Positions 37,235 to 48,479 of a stretch of DNA of 64,000 bases are shown one piece after another; within the stretch, counting starts at the first letter, position 1, and the number at the start of each line of letters is the position of its first letter. Below the pieces are notes generated by a model. It searched no databases. It saw only the letters and a list, made by a program, of their open reading frames with translations, and was not told where the DNA came from. Origin of the DNA: Macrotis lagotis (taxonomy: Eukaryota > Chordata > Mammalia > Peramelemorphia > Peramelidae). The stretch is taken from NCBI RefSeq assembly GCF_037893015.1, contig NC_133659.1, forward strand, positions 16,602,746-16,666,745, given 5' to 3'. The position numbers and the translations under genes are program-made.

Positions 37235-37400
37235 TATCTATTCAAAGACAGATAGATGGATAGATCTAAGAAAGACCTAGATAGATGGATAGGTGATTGA
37301 ATAGAGAGACAGACCAAAAAGTGACAGACAGAGACAGATGATAAATAGAGATAAGTGATAGAGACAGAGATAGATGGGTGAAAAATAATTGGATGGATAG
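37235..37400 (+). repeat. Degenerate GATA repeat
   Basis: Interrupted GATAGATG/GACAGA tetranucleotides touching the 3' end of the long SINE. Confidence 0.85.
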
Positions 37401-37407
37401 ATAAGAA

Positions 37408-37692
37408 AACCTTGACATCAGAGAGGTGATGGCATAACAAGCACATGAATTGGATTTGACAGAGGGGAGCTTTGCTCAGTTCCCAGCCTCATTTTCTCCT
37501 TCAGAGCAATCTGGATCCAATGGCCAGATATGACAAGATGACAGGAGATGGCCCTGGATTCAAGGTAATTAGAGTTAAATGACTTGCCCAAGGCTACAAA
37601 GCTATTAAGTGTTAAGTGTCTGAGGCTGAATTCAAACCCAATCCTCCTGACTCCAAGACCAATGCTCTATCCACTGTACCACCCACCTGCCA
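37408..37692 (-). repeat. Long SINE variant
   Basis: Microsatellites flank both its ends (GATA at the tail, GGAT at the head). Confidence 0.82.
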
Positions 37693-37772
37693 AATAGATG
37701 GATGGATGGATAGATGGATGGATGGATGGATGGATGGATGGATGGATGGATGAATGGATGGATGGATGGAGA
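37693..37772 (+). repeat. (GGAT)n microsatellite
   Basis: About 19 near-perfect GGAT units. Confidence 0.96.
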
Positions 37773-38039
37773 GAGAGAACAAACATACTTATTCCCTCTA
37801 AACCAGTTAATCTTCTGAAATCTCCTATGTCTATCTCAGAGGCCACATCTGGGTAAGTCATTTATCCTCCTTCAACTTCAGTTTCTTCATCTGTTGGACC
37901 AAGTGGCTATTTAGCAATAATTCTATGAACCTTTCAATAATCTTCCAATAAGAAAATTCTTCCTTTTGCATTATCCCACACACTCAATCAGGTGACAAAA
38001 CCCCTTTCCCTTCACAAGGCCATAGTTCAGGGCCTCCCT

Positions 38040-38480
38040 CACTCCACATGCATCCCATTATGGCCAATGGACTTTAATGATCCCAGTCTCTCCCCTCTCT
38101 ATTTTCTAAAAAGCTGACAAACTGATATTCCTAATTTCAAAAGAGACCTATAAGGGGCGGCTAGGTGGCACAGTGGATAAAGCACTAGCTGTGGAGTCAG
38201 GAGTACCTGGGTTCAAATCTGGTCTCAGACACTTAATAATTACCTAACTGTGTGGCCTTGGGCAAGCCACTCAACCCCATTTGCCTTACCAAAAAAACCT
38301 AAAAAAAAAAAGAGACCTATATCATTCCCCTAATTCAATCATCTTCAATGACTCTTATCACTCCAAGATAAAATAGCTCAGACTTGCCATTACCCAGCTC
38401 CAATCTACATTTTTAGCCTGACTTCATGAACCCCTTTCACATATTTTCCATTCATACAATGGCATTCACATTTGTTTCCT
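38040..38480 (+). repeat. L2-like LINE fragment
   Basis: TCTTCAATGACTCTTATCAC, CAAGATAAAATAGCTCAGAC and CACATATTTTCCATTCATAC resemble L2 3' sequence; split by a SINE. Confidence 0.45.
38153..38307 (+). repeat. tRNA-SINE
   Basis: Perfect 14-bp target duplication AAAAGAGACCTATA (38139-38152, 38308-38321). Confidence 0.95.
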
Positions 38481-38574
38481 TTGACTGTCCATCTATACCT
38501 ATAGTCTGGGTAGGGCTATAAGCTATTCCCAGAGTTCACTATTTGCAACCTCTCTACCTCTCAACATCTTGCTT

Positions 38575-39690
38575 CAAGAGTTAAGTCAGAAAGGATTCAT
38601 TTCTAAAATATGCAGAGAACTGAGTCAAATTTATAAATAAAACAAGTCTTTCTCCAATTGACAAATGGTCAAAGGATATGCAAAGGCAATTTATAGATGA
38701 GGAAATCAAAGTCATCCACAGTCCTAAGAAAAATTGCTCTAAATCATTACTGATTAGAGAAATGCAAATTAAAGCAGCTCTGAGATACCATCTCACACCT
38801 ATCAGATTGGCCAATATGACCAGAAAGGAGAATGTTCAATGTTGGGAGGGACATGGAAAATCTGGGACACTAATACATTGTTGGTGGAGCTGCAAACTCA
38901 TCCAACCTCTCTGGAGAGCAATCTGGAATTACACCCAAAGGGCAACAAAAAATGTGCATACCCTTTGATCTAGCAATACCACTATTGGGTCTATACCCTG
39001 AAGAGACCATGAAAAAGGGTAAAAACATTACTTGTACAAAAATATTCATAGCAATCCTGTTTGTGGTGGCAAAGAATTAGAAATCAAAGAAATGTACATC
39101 AATTGGGGAATGACTGAACAAACTGTGTGATATGTACATTATGGAACACTATTGTTCTATTTGAAACCAGGAGGGATAGAAATTCAGGGAAGCCTGGAAG
39201 GATTTACATGAATTGATGCTGAGCAAGATGAGCAGAACCAGAAGAACACTGTACACCCTAACAGCAATATGGGGGTGATGATCAGCCTTGATGGAAATGC
39301 TCTCTCTCCATCAGTGCAATAATCAGGGACAATTTTAGGGGATCTGCAATGGAGAATACCATCTGTATCCAGAGAAAGAACTGTAGAGTTTAAACAAAGA
39401 CCAAAGTCTATTACCTCCATTTTTTTTAAGTCTTATGTACAACATAATTTTTCTATGTCTAATATTTTATTTTCTCCTTAAGGATATGATTTCTCTCAAC
39501 ACATTCAATTTCAATCAATGTATAGCTTGGAAACAATGTAAAGATTACCACACTGCCTTCTATGGAGGGATGGGGGAGGGAAGGAAGATTGGGGGAAAAT
39601 TGTAAAATTCAAAACCTTACAAAAAATGATCAGTAGAAACTACTATTGTATATAATTGAAAAACTAATAAAATATTTTTAAAAAGAGTCA
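38575..39690 (+). repeat. L1, ORF2 C-terminus and 3'UTR
   Basis: An open stretch at 38678-38968 reads IREMQIKAALRYHLTPIRLA and GTLIHCWWSCKLIQPLWRAI, the Cys/Trp-rich C-terminal region of L1 ORF2p. 3'UTR and AATAAAATATTTTT tail follow. 5'-truncated, with frame breaks after 38968. Confidence 0.9.
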
Positions 39691-39695
39691 TCAGT

Positions 39696-39818
39696 GGGGC
39701 GGCTAGGTGGTGCAGTGGATAAAGAACCCACCCTGGAGTAGGGAGGATTTGGGCTCAAATCCGACCTCAGACAACAATTACCTAGCTCAGATTTGCCTTG
39801 CAAAACCCTTAAAAAAAA
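39696..39818 (+). repeat. tRNA-SINE, internally deleted
   Basis: Inserted at the end of the L1 tail; the target duplication AAAAAGAGTCATCAGT is imperfect. Confidence 0.88.
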
Positions 39819-41204
39819 AAAAGAGTTGTCAGTAATCCCACACTCAATGATGCCTTCTCTAATCTTTACTTTTGGTCTCCTCTAATAATTCAATGTTCAC
39901 TTCCCACTGTGCATCTTGCATCCCCAAGAACATCAACCATTCTGTGTTTGTCTCTAGGTCTCTACCACCTTGCCCAAAGCTTTGGAATAAGAATAAAAGT
40001 TGTGTAAGATAAATTCAATTAGGGGAAAGGGAGTGGTTTGTAACCAAAAGAAAACTCTCAGCCTAATAATTTTTGCTCTTTCAGCTCTCAAAACAAATAA
40101 AAACAACTTAACAATAATAGTAATGATAATAGTAATAGCCAGCCAGCATTTATTTGGCCCAAGAAACTGTGCTGAGCACTTTTTAAAATCTTAATTGGTA
40201 CTCCCAACAATCCTGAGAGGTGGATGATATCATTATCTCTATTTTACAAATAAGATCAGCTATTAATAGTGTGAGGCTGGATTTCTACCCATCCTTACCC
40301 AAACCTGGTGCTCTGTCTATCCACTATACCAGCTAGCTACCCTTGGTTACTGCCAAAACCAGGAGAATGCCTCCATCTTTGTTTTTTATTGGTTTTTACA
40401 GCCTCATTGGCTAAAGCCTTGGCTAAGTTCATGATATTTAGAGTTAAGATCAATGTGTCAACACTTAAAAGTCAGTTGAGGCTGTGTTCAACTGAAGCAC
40501 CAGACCCAAGAGTTTTCATTAACTTCAATGGCATCAATCACATTGGCTGTGTGACCCTTGGCAAGTCAGTTAACCTTGTCTACCTCATCTTCCTCGTCTG
40601 TAAAATGAGCTAGAGAAGGAAGTTTGGGTCCCACAACCATAGGATAATAGATTTAGAGCTAGAAAGACTGTTGGGGTCATCTATTCCCCCCACCACCACC
40701 TAATTTGTAATCAATGAATAAACTGAGGCCCAGAGGTTTCATAACAGACCTGAATGGAAGTTAGGGCTTCATCAGACCCTTTAAGTGCAAATGAAGAATG
40801 TTTTCTTCCATTTTAGGCAGATTCCCCAATCTCAGTGCAGTCAGGAGGAGGCAGCTCTCTGGTCTCCCCTCTGCCAATGCACCCGCCCATAGGTTGGCCC
40901 TTTTAGCCAACAGGTTGGGTGACTCGGCAAGGTGAGCAGGGCACATTCTTCTCATGCCAGACTGCTGGGACATCTCCAGGAACAAGGAATTGTCTCTATG
41001 GAGAGGTACATAATGATTCTGCCTCATGGGTCAACAAACTAGAACATGCCTGAAGCATTCGAGATAATGCTGAGGGTTAAGCTAGAATGGCTCTGGCATG
41101 TCAGGAAATGGGCAGAATGTGCCTACTTTTAGATCATTATCTTTTCCCTTCTTCCTTCCCAGTCTCTTCAGGCTCTGTGGATATTATGCTGGGTCTGGAG
41201 GAAA

Positions 41205-41412
41205 GCAAGATTCCTCTTCCTAATCTCAAATATGACCTGGGATACTGTCTATTTTTATGACCCTGGGCAAGTCACTTAACCCTGTCTGCCTCACTTTCCT
41301 CAACTGCTTTGACCTGGAGAAGGAAATGGCCACCCATTCTGCTATCTTTGTCAAGAAACCCCCAAAAGAGGTCATGAAGAATTGGGCTTGATTGAAAACA
41401 ACTGAACAACAA
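41205..41412 (+). repeat. RTE-tailed SINE
   Basis: ATGACCCTGGGCAAGTCACT, GAGAAGGAAATGGCCACCC and GAAAACAACTGAACAACAAC. Confidence 0.78.
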
Positions 41413-41536
41413 CAAAATCAATCTTACCTCCAAATCCACAAACTGGCTGTCAAATAATCAACTGAAAGGAAGCAGTAAGAGGGACAAAGTGCTGAATTTA
41501 AAAGACTTGAGTTCAAATTCTGATTCAGGCACTTCA

Positions 41537-42400
41537 TACCCTATTTCCCTGAAAAAAAGACTGAGGGGCAGCTAGGTGGCACAATGGATAGAGCAAGCAC
41601 CAGCCCTGGAGTCAGGAGGACCTGAGTTCAAATCTGCCCTCAGACACTTAATAATTAATTACCTAGCTGTCTGGCTTTGAGCAAGCCACTTAACCCCATT
41701 GCTAAAAAAAAAAAAAAAAAAAAAAAACCTTAAAAAAAATAAGATTGATTCTTATACTAATTTTTGCTCCAAAAGGCGCATTACGATTTATTTCAGGGGA
41801 CGTTTGGAGATAGGCCATCACTCCTGTGGGAATCATTATTCGATCTATTCTTCTCTTGTCAAGGTTCTCATCTTTAGCATGCTGAGCACTACTGAATCCC
41901 AGAGGAACAAACCTCTTAGGCTGCCTTGCTAAACAAGTGACAGCATTCAATTGAATCATTTCCTCTTAACTGTTTGTATGCACCAAACTTTTTCAGTTTA
42001 AAGAACATAAATGTCTGAAACATATTCAATCTTATCTTTCTTGTTCTTAGTGATGATTTGGGGTTTTCTTTCCATCAAGTGGCCCCTTTATTTGTGCTCC
42101 AATCAGTTATTCACCTGTTTACATTGGTCATTTACCATTCCTCTAAAGGCTTCATTTGGGTATTTACAAATAATTATAATTTATATTATCATTTATTAAG
42201 TATTAATATCAGTAAGATTTTATATTTAAAAATATATTAATATTATTTTATAATTCAATACATCCATCATGTGTTGCAACAGATAGATGCATGAGTCTGG
42301 CTGATGATTTTTAACTGGGGCTTATTTGGGGGATAGGGCTTGTATTACAAACATCCTGAAAAAAAATCATGCTAGGGCTTATTTTCAGGGAAACACAGTA
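41537..42400 (+). mobile_element. Mariner-like DNA transposon fossil (non-autonomous)
   Basis: Starts TACCCTATTTCCCTGAAAA and ends as its inverted form, TTTTCAGGGAAACACAGTA, with TA at both borders as for Tc1/mariner elements. Sub-terminal sequence repeats the AATAAG/CTTATT theme (GGGCTTATTTTCAGGG). The interior (41740-42300) is AT-rich with no transposase frame. A younger SINE sits just inside the left end. Confidence 0.65.
41565..41738 (+). repeat. tRNA-SINE inside the mariner-like element
   Basis: Long A tail (26 A); small duplications in the head (GAGCAAGCACC) and core (TTAATAATTAATTACC). Confidence 0.92.
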
Positions 42401-42719
42401 GCTCTGTGATTTGGTGCAAGTCATGTTGTTGTGTTTGGAATCCAGAAAGAGGATTCCAATTGGAAAGAGACAGCACCCTGCCTATGGTTTATGTCATTAG
42501 AGAATACTCAATATGGCCTCCCTGCCCTGCAAGCTCTAGAGGAAGTCATTAGGTCTCTCAGAATCTAGAACATCAGCTTGGGATGGAGGTTAGACAGAAT
42601 CTGGGTCCTAATTACTTCATTTTCACCAGGTTTGAAGATATAGAGGTAAAAGATCTGAAAATTAGAGTGAAGCATCTTTCACTAAGGCACAATGGACAAA
42701 CTGCCAAGCATAGATTCAG

Positions 42720-42915
42720 GAAGAGCTGAAATCAAACACAGCCTCAGACACTTTCTATCTGTGTGATCCTAATATCACTCAAACCTGTTTTCCTCAGTTT
42801 CCTCATCTGTAAAATGAGCTAGGAAGAAAATGGCAAAGTACTCCAGTATCTCCATCAAGAAATCCCCAAATAGGGTCATGAAGATTTGGACAAGACTGTA
42901 AAGACTCAACAACAG
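42720..42915 (+). repeat. RTE-tailed SINE
   Basis: CAGTTTCCTCATCTGTAAAA, CAAAGTACTCCAGTATCTCC and AAGACTCAACAACAGC. Confidence 0.8.
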
Positions 42916-43214
42916 CAAAATCTTGCAGTTATAAGATGGAACCATATAAAAAGATGCCACATTTCTATCCTTGGCCCAGTTCTCTTCAACGTTTGGACCA
43001 ATTCACTAAACATTTAGTAAGCACCTACTGTGTTTGCAATGCCATATAAGACCCTACAAATTCAAAGATGGAAAATGATGGTCTTAGTCTTTAAGAAGTT
43101 TACACTCTAAGAAGAAAATGTGAGTAGGATTCAAAAAAGGTAGCAGATAGTAGTGGACAAAGCTCTGGATGTGGGAGTCAGAAAACCTGAATTCAACTCC
43201 ACTTTATTTATTTG

Positions 43215-43371
43215 TTTGTTTATTTTAGGATTTTGCAAGGCAAATGGGGTTCAGTGGCTTGCCCAAGGCCACACAGCTAGGTAATCACTAAGTGTCTGAG
43301 CCCAAATTTGAATTCAGGTCCTCCTGACTCCAGGGTCAGTGCTCCATCCACTGCACCACCTAGTAGTGCCC
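43215..43371 (-). repeat. tRNA-SINE nested in an older MIR-like SINE
   Basis: The host continues on both sides (43145-43200 and 43374-43480); CTCCACTT / TCCCACTT looks like the target duplication. Confidence 0.88.
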
Positions 43372-44130
43372 TAAATCCCACTTCAGACACTACCTAACTA
43401 AACAAGTCTCTTCCCTTCTATGTGTCTCAACTTCCTCCTATAAAATGAGGAGGTTGAACTTAATGGCCTCTTCTGTCTAAATCAATGACTTCCAAAGAAA
43501 TTAAGCAGGAAATGAGTAAAATGTGATTAACAGAAATCACTCTAGGACCATTTTTAAGAGAGAAGGAACACTTTTATAGGTGTTATATGTAAAACAAGGG
43601 GGTTGGACTAGATTATGCTTTAAGATTCCTTTCACCTCTAAATCTGTGGTCCTAAAACCTTGAATAAGATGGTGGCTTGGAAGGGTCTGGGGACTCTTCA
43701 AGGTTAGGTGGGAGGGCCAGGGAAGGATTCCTGGAGGAGGTGGCCTCGGAAGTGAGCCCTGAGGGAAGAGAAGACTCTGGACTGGTAAGAGGAGGAAACA
43801 TTCCAGACCCAGAGAAAGCTATAAACAAATCCCAATGATAAGGCACCAGAGGGAACAAATTACCAGCAGCCCAGCCCAGCCTGCACCTAATAATCATTAG
43901 CAGTGAAGAAAGGCTGGGGCGAATCTGGAGAGGCCTTTCCCAATCTTCCCTTTGAAATTCTCTCCCCATTTATCCTGTTTACACCTTGTTTGAACAAAGT
44001 TGTTTGTCTGTAGTCACCTTCATTAGACTGTGAGCTCCCTGGGAGTAAAATTGGATTTTTCTGCCTTACTTTTGTGTATCCTTAGTACATAATAGGTTCA
44101 TCATGGGCTTTGGAAGTCAGGATTTGTTTT

Positions 44131-44253
44131 GTTTATTTGGAGGCAAATGGGGTGATAAGTGACTTGCCCAAGGTCACATGGCTAGCAAAAGTCTGAGGTC
44201 ACATTTGAACTCAGTCCTCCTGACTCCACTATAGCACCATCTAAATGCCCCTA
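44131..44253 (-). repeat. tRNA-SINE, shortened
   Basis: Lacks part of the head (GACTCCACTATAGCACC). Confidence 0.82.
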
Positions 44254-44629
44254 ATCTCCTCTTAGACACACATCACCATAAGACCAGAGAGGCTCATTTG
44301 TTTCTCAGTGTCCCCAGGCAACTAAGATTGGAGCATAGTGGTAAAGAGAGAGGCTAAAAACTAAATAAGGGAGGAAGGGATAAGCATTTGTATAGCTCCT
44401 ACATATGCCAGGCACCTTGCCACCTTATAACTATCTGATCTTCTGGTCCTCACAAGAACCCTGGGAGGTAGGTTCTGTTAAACCTTGTGAAGAAACTTGC
44501 CCAAGGTCATGTGGCAAGTCAGTGCCTGAGGCTAGATTTGAATTCAGGTTTCCCAAAGCCCAGTCCAGTACTCAATCCATTGCAACATCTGGCTGCCTTA
44601 GCATTAATTTAGAATCAGATGGTGAAACT

Positions 44630-46225
44630 TCCCTGATTAAGAGAAGAAATAGAATACTTTCAGCATAATTGACTATATCAATAACAAAAACCAAAACCAT
44701 ATTATACCAGTAGAGGTAGAAAAAGCCTTTGAAGAAATACAAGAGCCTCCTAAAAAGCACAGGAATCAGTAAAGTGACAGTCTTCAGATGATGTAGTATG
44801 TTTCTAAACCAAGAGCAAGTAGTATCTGCAGTGGGGAAAAACTTGAAGCCTTCCCAATAAGATCAGGAGGGAAGCAGGAATGTGCATTATTATCACTTAA
44901 CTTCAATATTGGACTAGAAATGCTATCTCTAGCAGTAAGACAAAAAAAAGAAATTGAAGTAATAAATCTAGGCAGCGAAGAAACAAAACTGTCACTCTTT
45001 GTAGATAGGACAGAATCCTTAGAAAACCCTAGAGAACTAACTAAAAAAACTAGTAGAAACAATGAACAACTTAAACAAAGTTGGAGGATATAAAATTTTC
45101 ATAAATCATCAGTATTTCTATAGATTACCAACAAAACCCAGCAGGCAGAGATAAAAATAGTTGCAGATAGGGGTGGCTAGGTGGCGCAGTGGATAAAGCA
45201 CCGGCCCTGGAGTCAGGAGTACCTGAGTTCAAATCTGACCTCAGACACTTAATAATTACCTTGCTGTGTGGCCTTGGGCAAGCCACTTAACCCCATTGTC
45301 TTGCAAAAAAAAAAATAATAATAATTGCAGATAATATAAAATACTTGAGTCTTCCTGCTAAGACAAACTCAGGGATTTCAAGAACACAATTACAAAACAC
45401 TTTTCACACAAATAAAGACTGGTCTAAACAACTGGAGAAATTTTAATTGCTCATGAGTAGACTGAGCCAATATTAAAAAAATGACAATTCTGCCTAAGTT
45501 AATTGACTTAATCAGTAATTAATTAAAATTAATTTACTTATGCACATCAATCAGGCTACCAAAGGATTATTTTACAGAGCTAGGGAAAAATAGGAACAAA
45601 ATTCAAATTCATCTGGAAGAACAAAAGGTAAAAAATATTGAGGGAATAAAATTTTTAAATGATAAGGCAAGCAGCCTAATAATTCCAGATTTCAAACTAT
45701 AATGAAAAACAGTAATTATAAAAACAATCTGGAATTGGCTAAGAAATAGAGTGGTGGAATAGATTAGGTATACAATACACAAGAGTAATGTAGTGTTTGA
45801 GGTAAGAATCCAGCATCTGACAAAAAGTGCTGGGAAAAGTGGAAAGCAATTTGGCAGATACATATTTTATATATAGTATACCAACATGTCTAAATGGATA
45901 AATAATTTAGACATAAAAGGTGATAACAAAAGTAAATTGAGGGAGCATGGGGAAAGTACCTGTTCAGATCTATGACCAAACAGATAGAGAGAATCACAGG
46001 AAGTAAAACGGATAATTTTGATTACATAAAATTTAAAAATGAATGCAGTCAAAAATAGAAGAAAAATAGGAAACTGAGGAAATTTTTTTACAGTAAGTTT
46101 CTATGATAAAAGTCTAATTTCTCAAATATAGAGGGAATGGAGCCAAATTTATAAAAATAAAAGCCAATCCCCAGTTGATATAGTTAAAGGTAGTTTCCAG
46201 AAAAAAAATCAAAGTTATCCATATG
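44630..46225 (+). repeat. L1 fragment, ORF2 RT to connection region
   Basis: Translated pieces recall the L1 RT palm (GLEMLSL, LSLFVDR, LENPRELT) followed by later ORF2 parts (DYIKF, SLISQIYREWSQIYKNK). Many breaks; old. Interrupted by a young SINE. Confidence 0.78.
45170..45319 (+). repeat. tRNA-SINE inside L1
   Basis: Target duplication AATAGTTGCAGATA / AATAATTGCAGATA (45156-45169, 45320-45333). Confidence 0.94.
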
Positions 46226-47048
46226 CTCTGTATGCCTCTGGGCCTCAGTTTCCTCCTTTGGTAAAATGAGCAGGTTGGGCTCCAAGACTATTCAGTTCTA
46301 ACTCCATGATTTTAATACCATTCAATCTTCAGCCCACCACCAAAGGAGCTATAAATGGATTTATTTGGCAACAAAAGAGAAAAATTCCCCAAAGGCAGGT
46401 AAAGAATAAGAAAAGTCTGGGTGTGGGAGAGGGCCCACAGGCCTTTTTCTGTCTTTGACAGCTCCTCCCTAAAAATGTTAAGGAAGAGATAAGAGAATGA
46501 GGTGTGAATGTGGAACCCAGGATACAGAATATAATATGGGGATGCTAGATTTGTTTTAGCAAGTACCAAGGGGGAGAACTTGGAATAATGAACTTTATGT
46601 TTAGGGTCCAGGTCTGCCCCTTATTCCATGTGGTCTCAGTGTCATCATCTGTAAAATGAGTTTTTAGGAGTGCACAGACCATGAGTTCCCTTCCAGCTAC
46701 AAATCTAGGATTTTATGACCCCCTGGGATCATTCCCTCATTTCAGTTCTGCAAATTTTCACTAGATGCCTACCATGAAAGGCAGAGAGAGGATAAAAAGC
46801 TTGACTTTTTTACAAATTACTTTACTTTCTACAAATTCTGCCTCAGACAATTAGTAGAAAAGTCAGTTATTGGGACTCAGTTTCCTCATCTGTAAAAGAA
46901 TCCACTTCATAGAGATGGGTAGGGATCAAGTGAGGTACCTTGCAAATACTCAAGAATACACACACAATCCATTTTTATTTTTATGTGATAGGCATAGTGC
47001 AATCCTCTAGAAACTGGCTTTCTGGGGACAGCAAGATAGGGGGTAGTT

Positions 47049-47515
47049 GGAGAACCATTTCTATGCATGTGTGTGTGTATAGATATAGATACATAATGTA
47101 TATAAAATATGTATACTATGTATATTATTAGGTGGAGGCTGTATAGAACTATCTCTATGCATATGTATAGATATAAATATATAGAGATAGAATGACAGAT
47201 AGATGGAGAGATAGAAGACTGGATAGATAGATAAATAGATGATAGATAAGGTATATAATTATTAGGAGGAGGCCAGATAGAACCATTTCTATGCATATGT
47301 GTATATATAGATGTAGAGATAGATGGAAGGTTGATAGATGGATCAATAGATAGACAGACAGACATAGATAATATATATATAATATTTATACTATGTATAT
47401 TATTAGGAGGAGGCCGGATAGAACCATTTCTGTGCATGTGTATGTATAGATAGAGATAGCTAATGTATAAACAATATGTATAATATGTCTGTAGATATGT
47501 CTGTAGATATAGATG
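47049..47515 (+). repeat. Minisatellite, four units of about 110-130 bp
   Basis: Each unit carries ATTAGGAGGAGGCCGGATAG, AACCATTTCTATGCATGTGT, then a GATA/TATA-rich segment ending ATATTATTAG. Copies of the core begin near 47049, 47133, 47267 and 47402. Confidence 0.85.
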
Positions 47516-48479
47516 ATTATGTAGACACACATACAGAAGTATCCAAAGAGTAACTGCAGAAAGAGAAGAGATGTTTCAGGAGTGAAGACCAAAGACTTGG
47601 AGCTGAAAGGACCAGAGGGGTCAACCAATACCATGTCTACATTTCCAGGATGAAGAAGTAGAGCCCAAAGAGGGTCTGAGTTCACCCAGGTCCCCTAGGG
47701 AGTATCAGAAGCCAGATTCCAACTCAGTTCCACTGAATTACAATCCAGCTCTCTGTCCAGGGTCTGAAAGCAGAACCTGAGAGGCTAGTCCAGACTTTGG
47801 AAGCCATTGAATCCACCCTACTCTCATTCAGGCCAACTGAAGCCCTGAGAAGGGGTAACTAAATCAAGTTAGCAATGCTAGAAGGTATCCTTGGCAACAT
47901 CTGAGCCCAAGTCCTCTGACTCCTGAGCCCCCGCCACTGCTCCAGGGCAGGTGAGACCCTGCCGTGTGCTCCCTTACCCCTATGCCACTTAATGGCCGTC
48001 CCACTCATTTGGCACCTACAGGATACAAAGCTGGTGTTTCGTCCAGTTCCAGTCCCAGAGCAAGTATTCAGTGATTGACTGTAGAACTGAGTCCCTGGCA
48101 AAAGGAGGGAATTCGCCCAAGAGTAAGCATCAGAATGCTAAGCCAAGATAGTTTTCTAGGCGCTGGAAGCGCTGAGCTTCTAGAGAGCGCTTTCAGCTTT
48201 GCTCATCCCGGGGCTGGGACTATTGGCCCCATTTTACAGACAAGAACACTGAAGCAAACCGAGGTCAAGTGACTTGCTCTGGGTCATAGCGCTGATGTGT
48301 TCTGGGTCTGCACTGGAGCTGGGCTCCATCCGGTGGCCCGTTTAAGGAGCGCCTTGGGTCCCTGGAGGCTCTGACTGCATGGGCCCCCTCATCTCTTTCC
48401 CTGCGCCTGGCAAGGCCCGGCTCCTCTCCCTGCCGGGCCTTCCTCTGAACATTAGCTGGCTGCCAGTCCAAAGTCCACG

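Larger units (their letters stand above)
41466..42430 (+). repeat. Old SINE split by a mariner-like element
   Basis: Left part ends TTCAGGCACTTCA at 41536; the right part resumes GCTCTGTGATTTGGTGCAAG at 42401. Joined over one TA, this is the usual SINE core (CACTTA..TAGCTGTGTGA). Confidence 0.65.

Noticed and set aside
46907-47530. 207-codon minus-strand open frame with repeated IYLYIYMHRNGS
   Set aside because: It is the translation of the GATA-type minisatellite.
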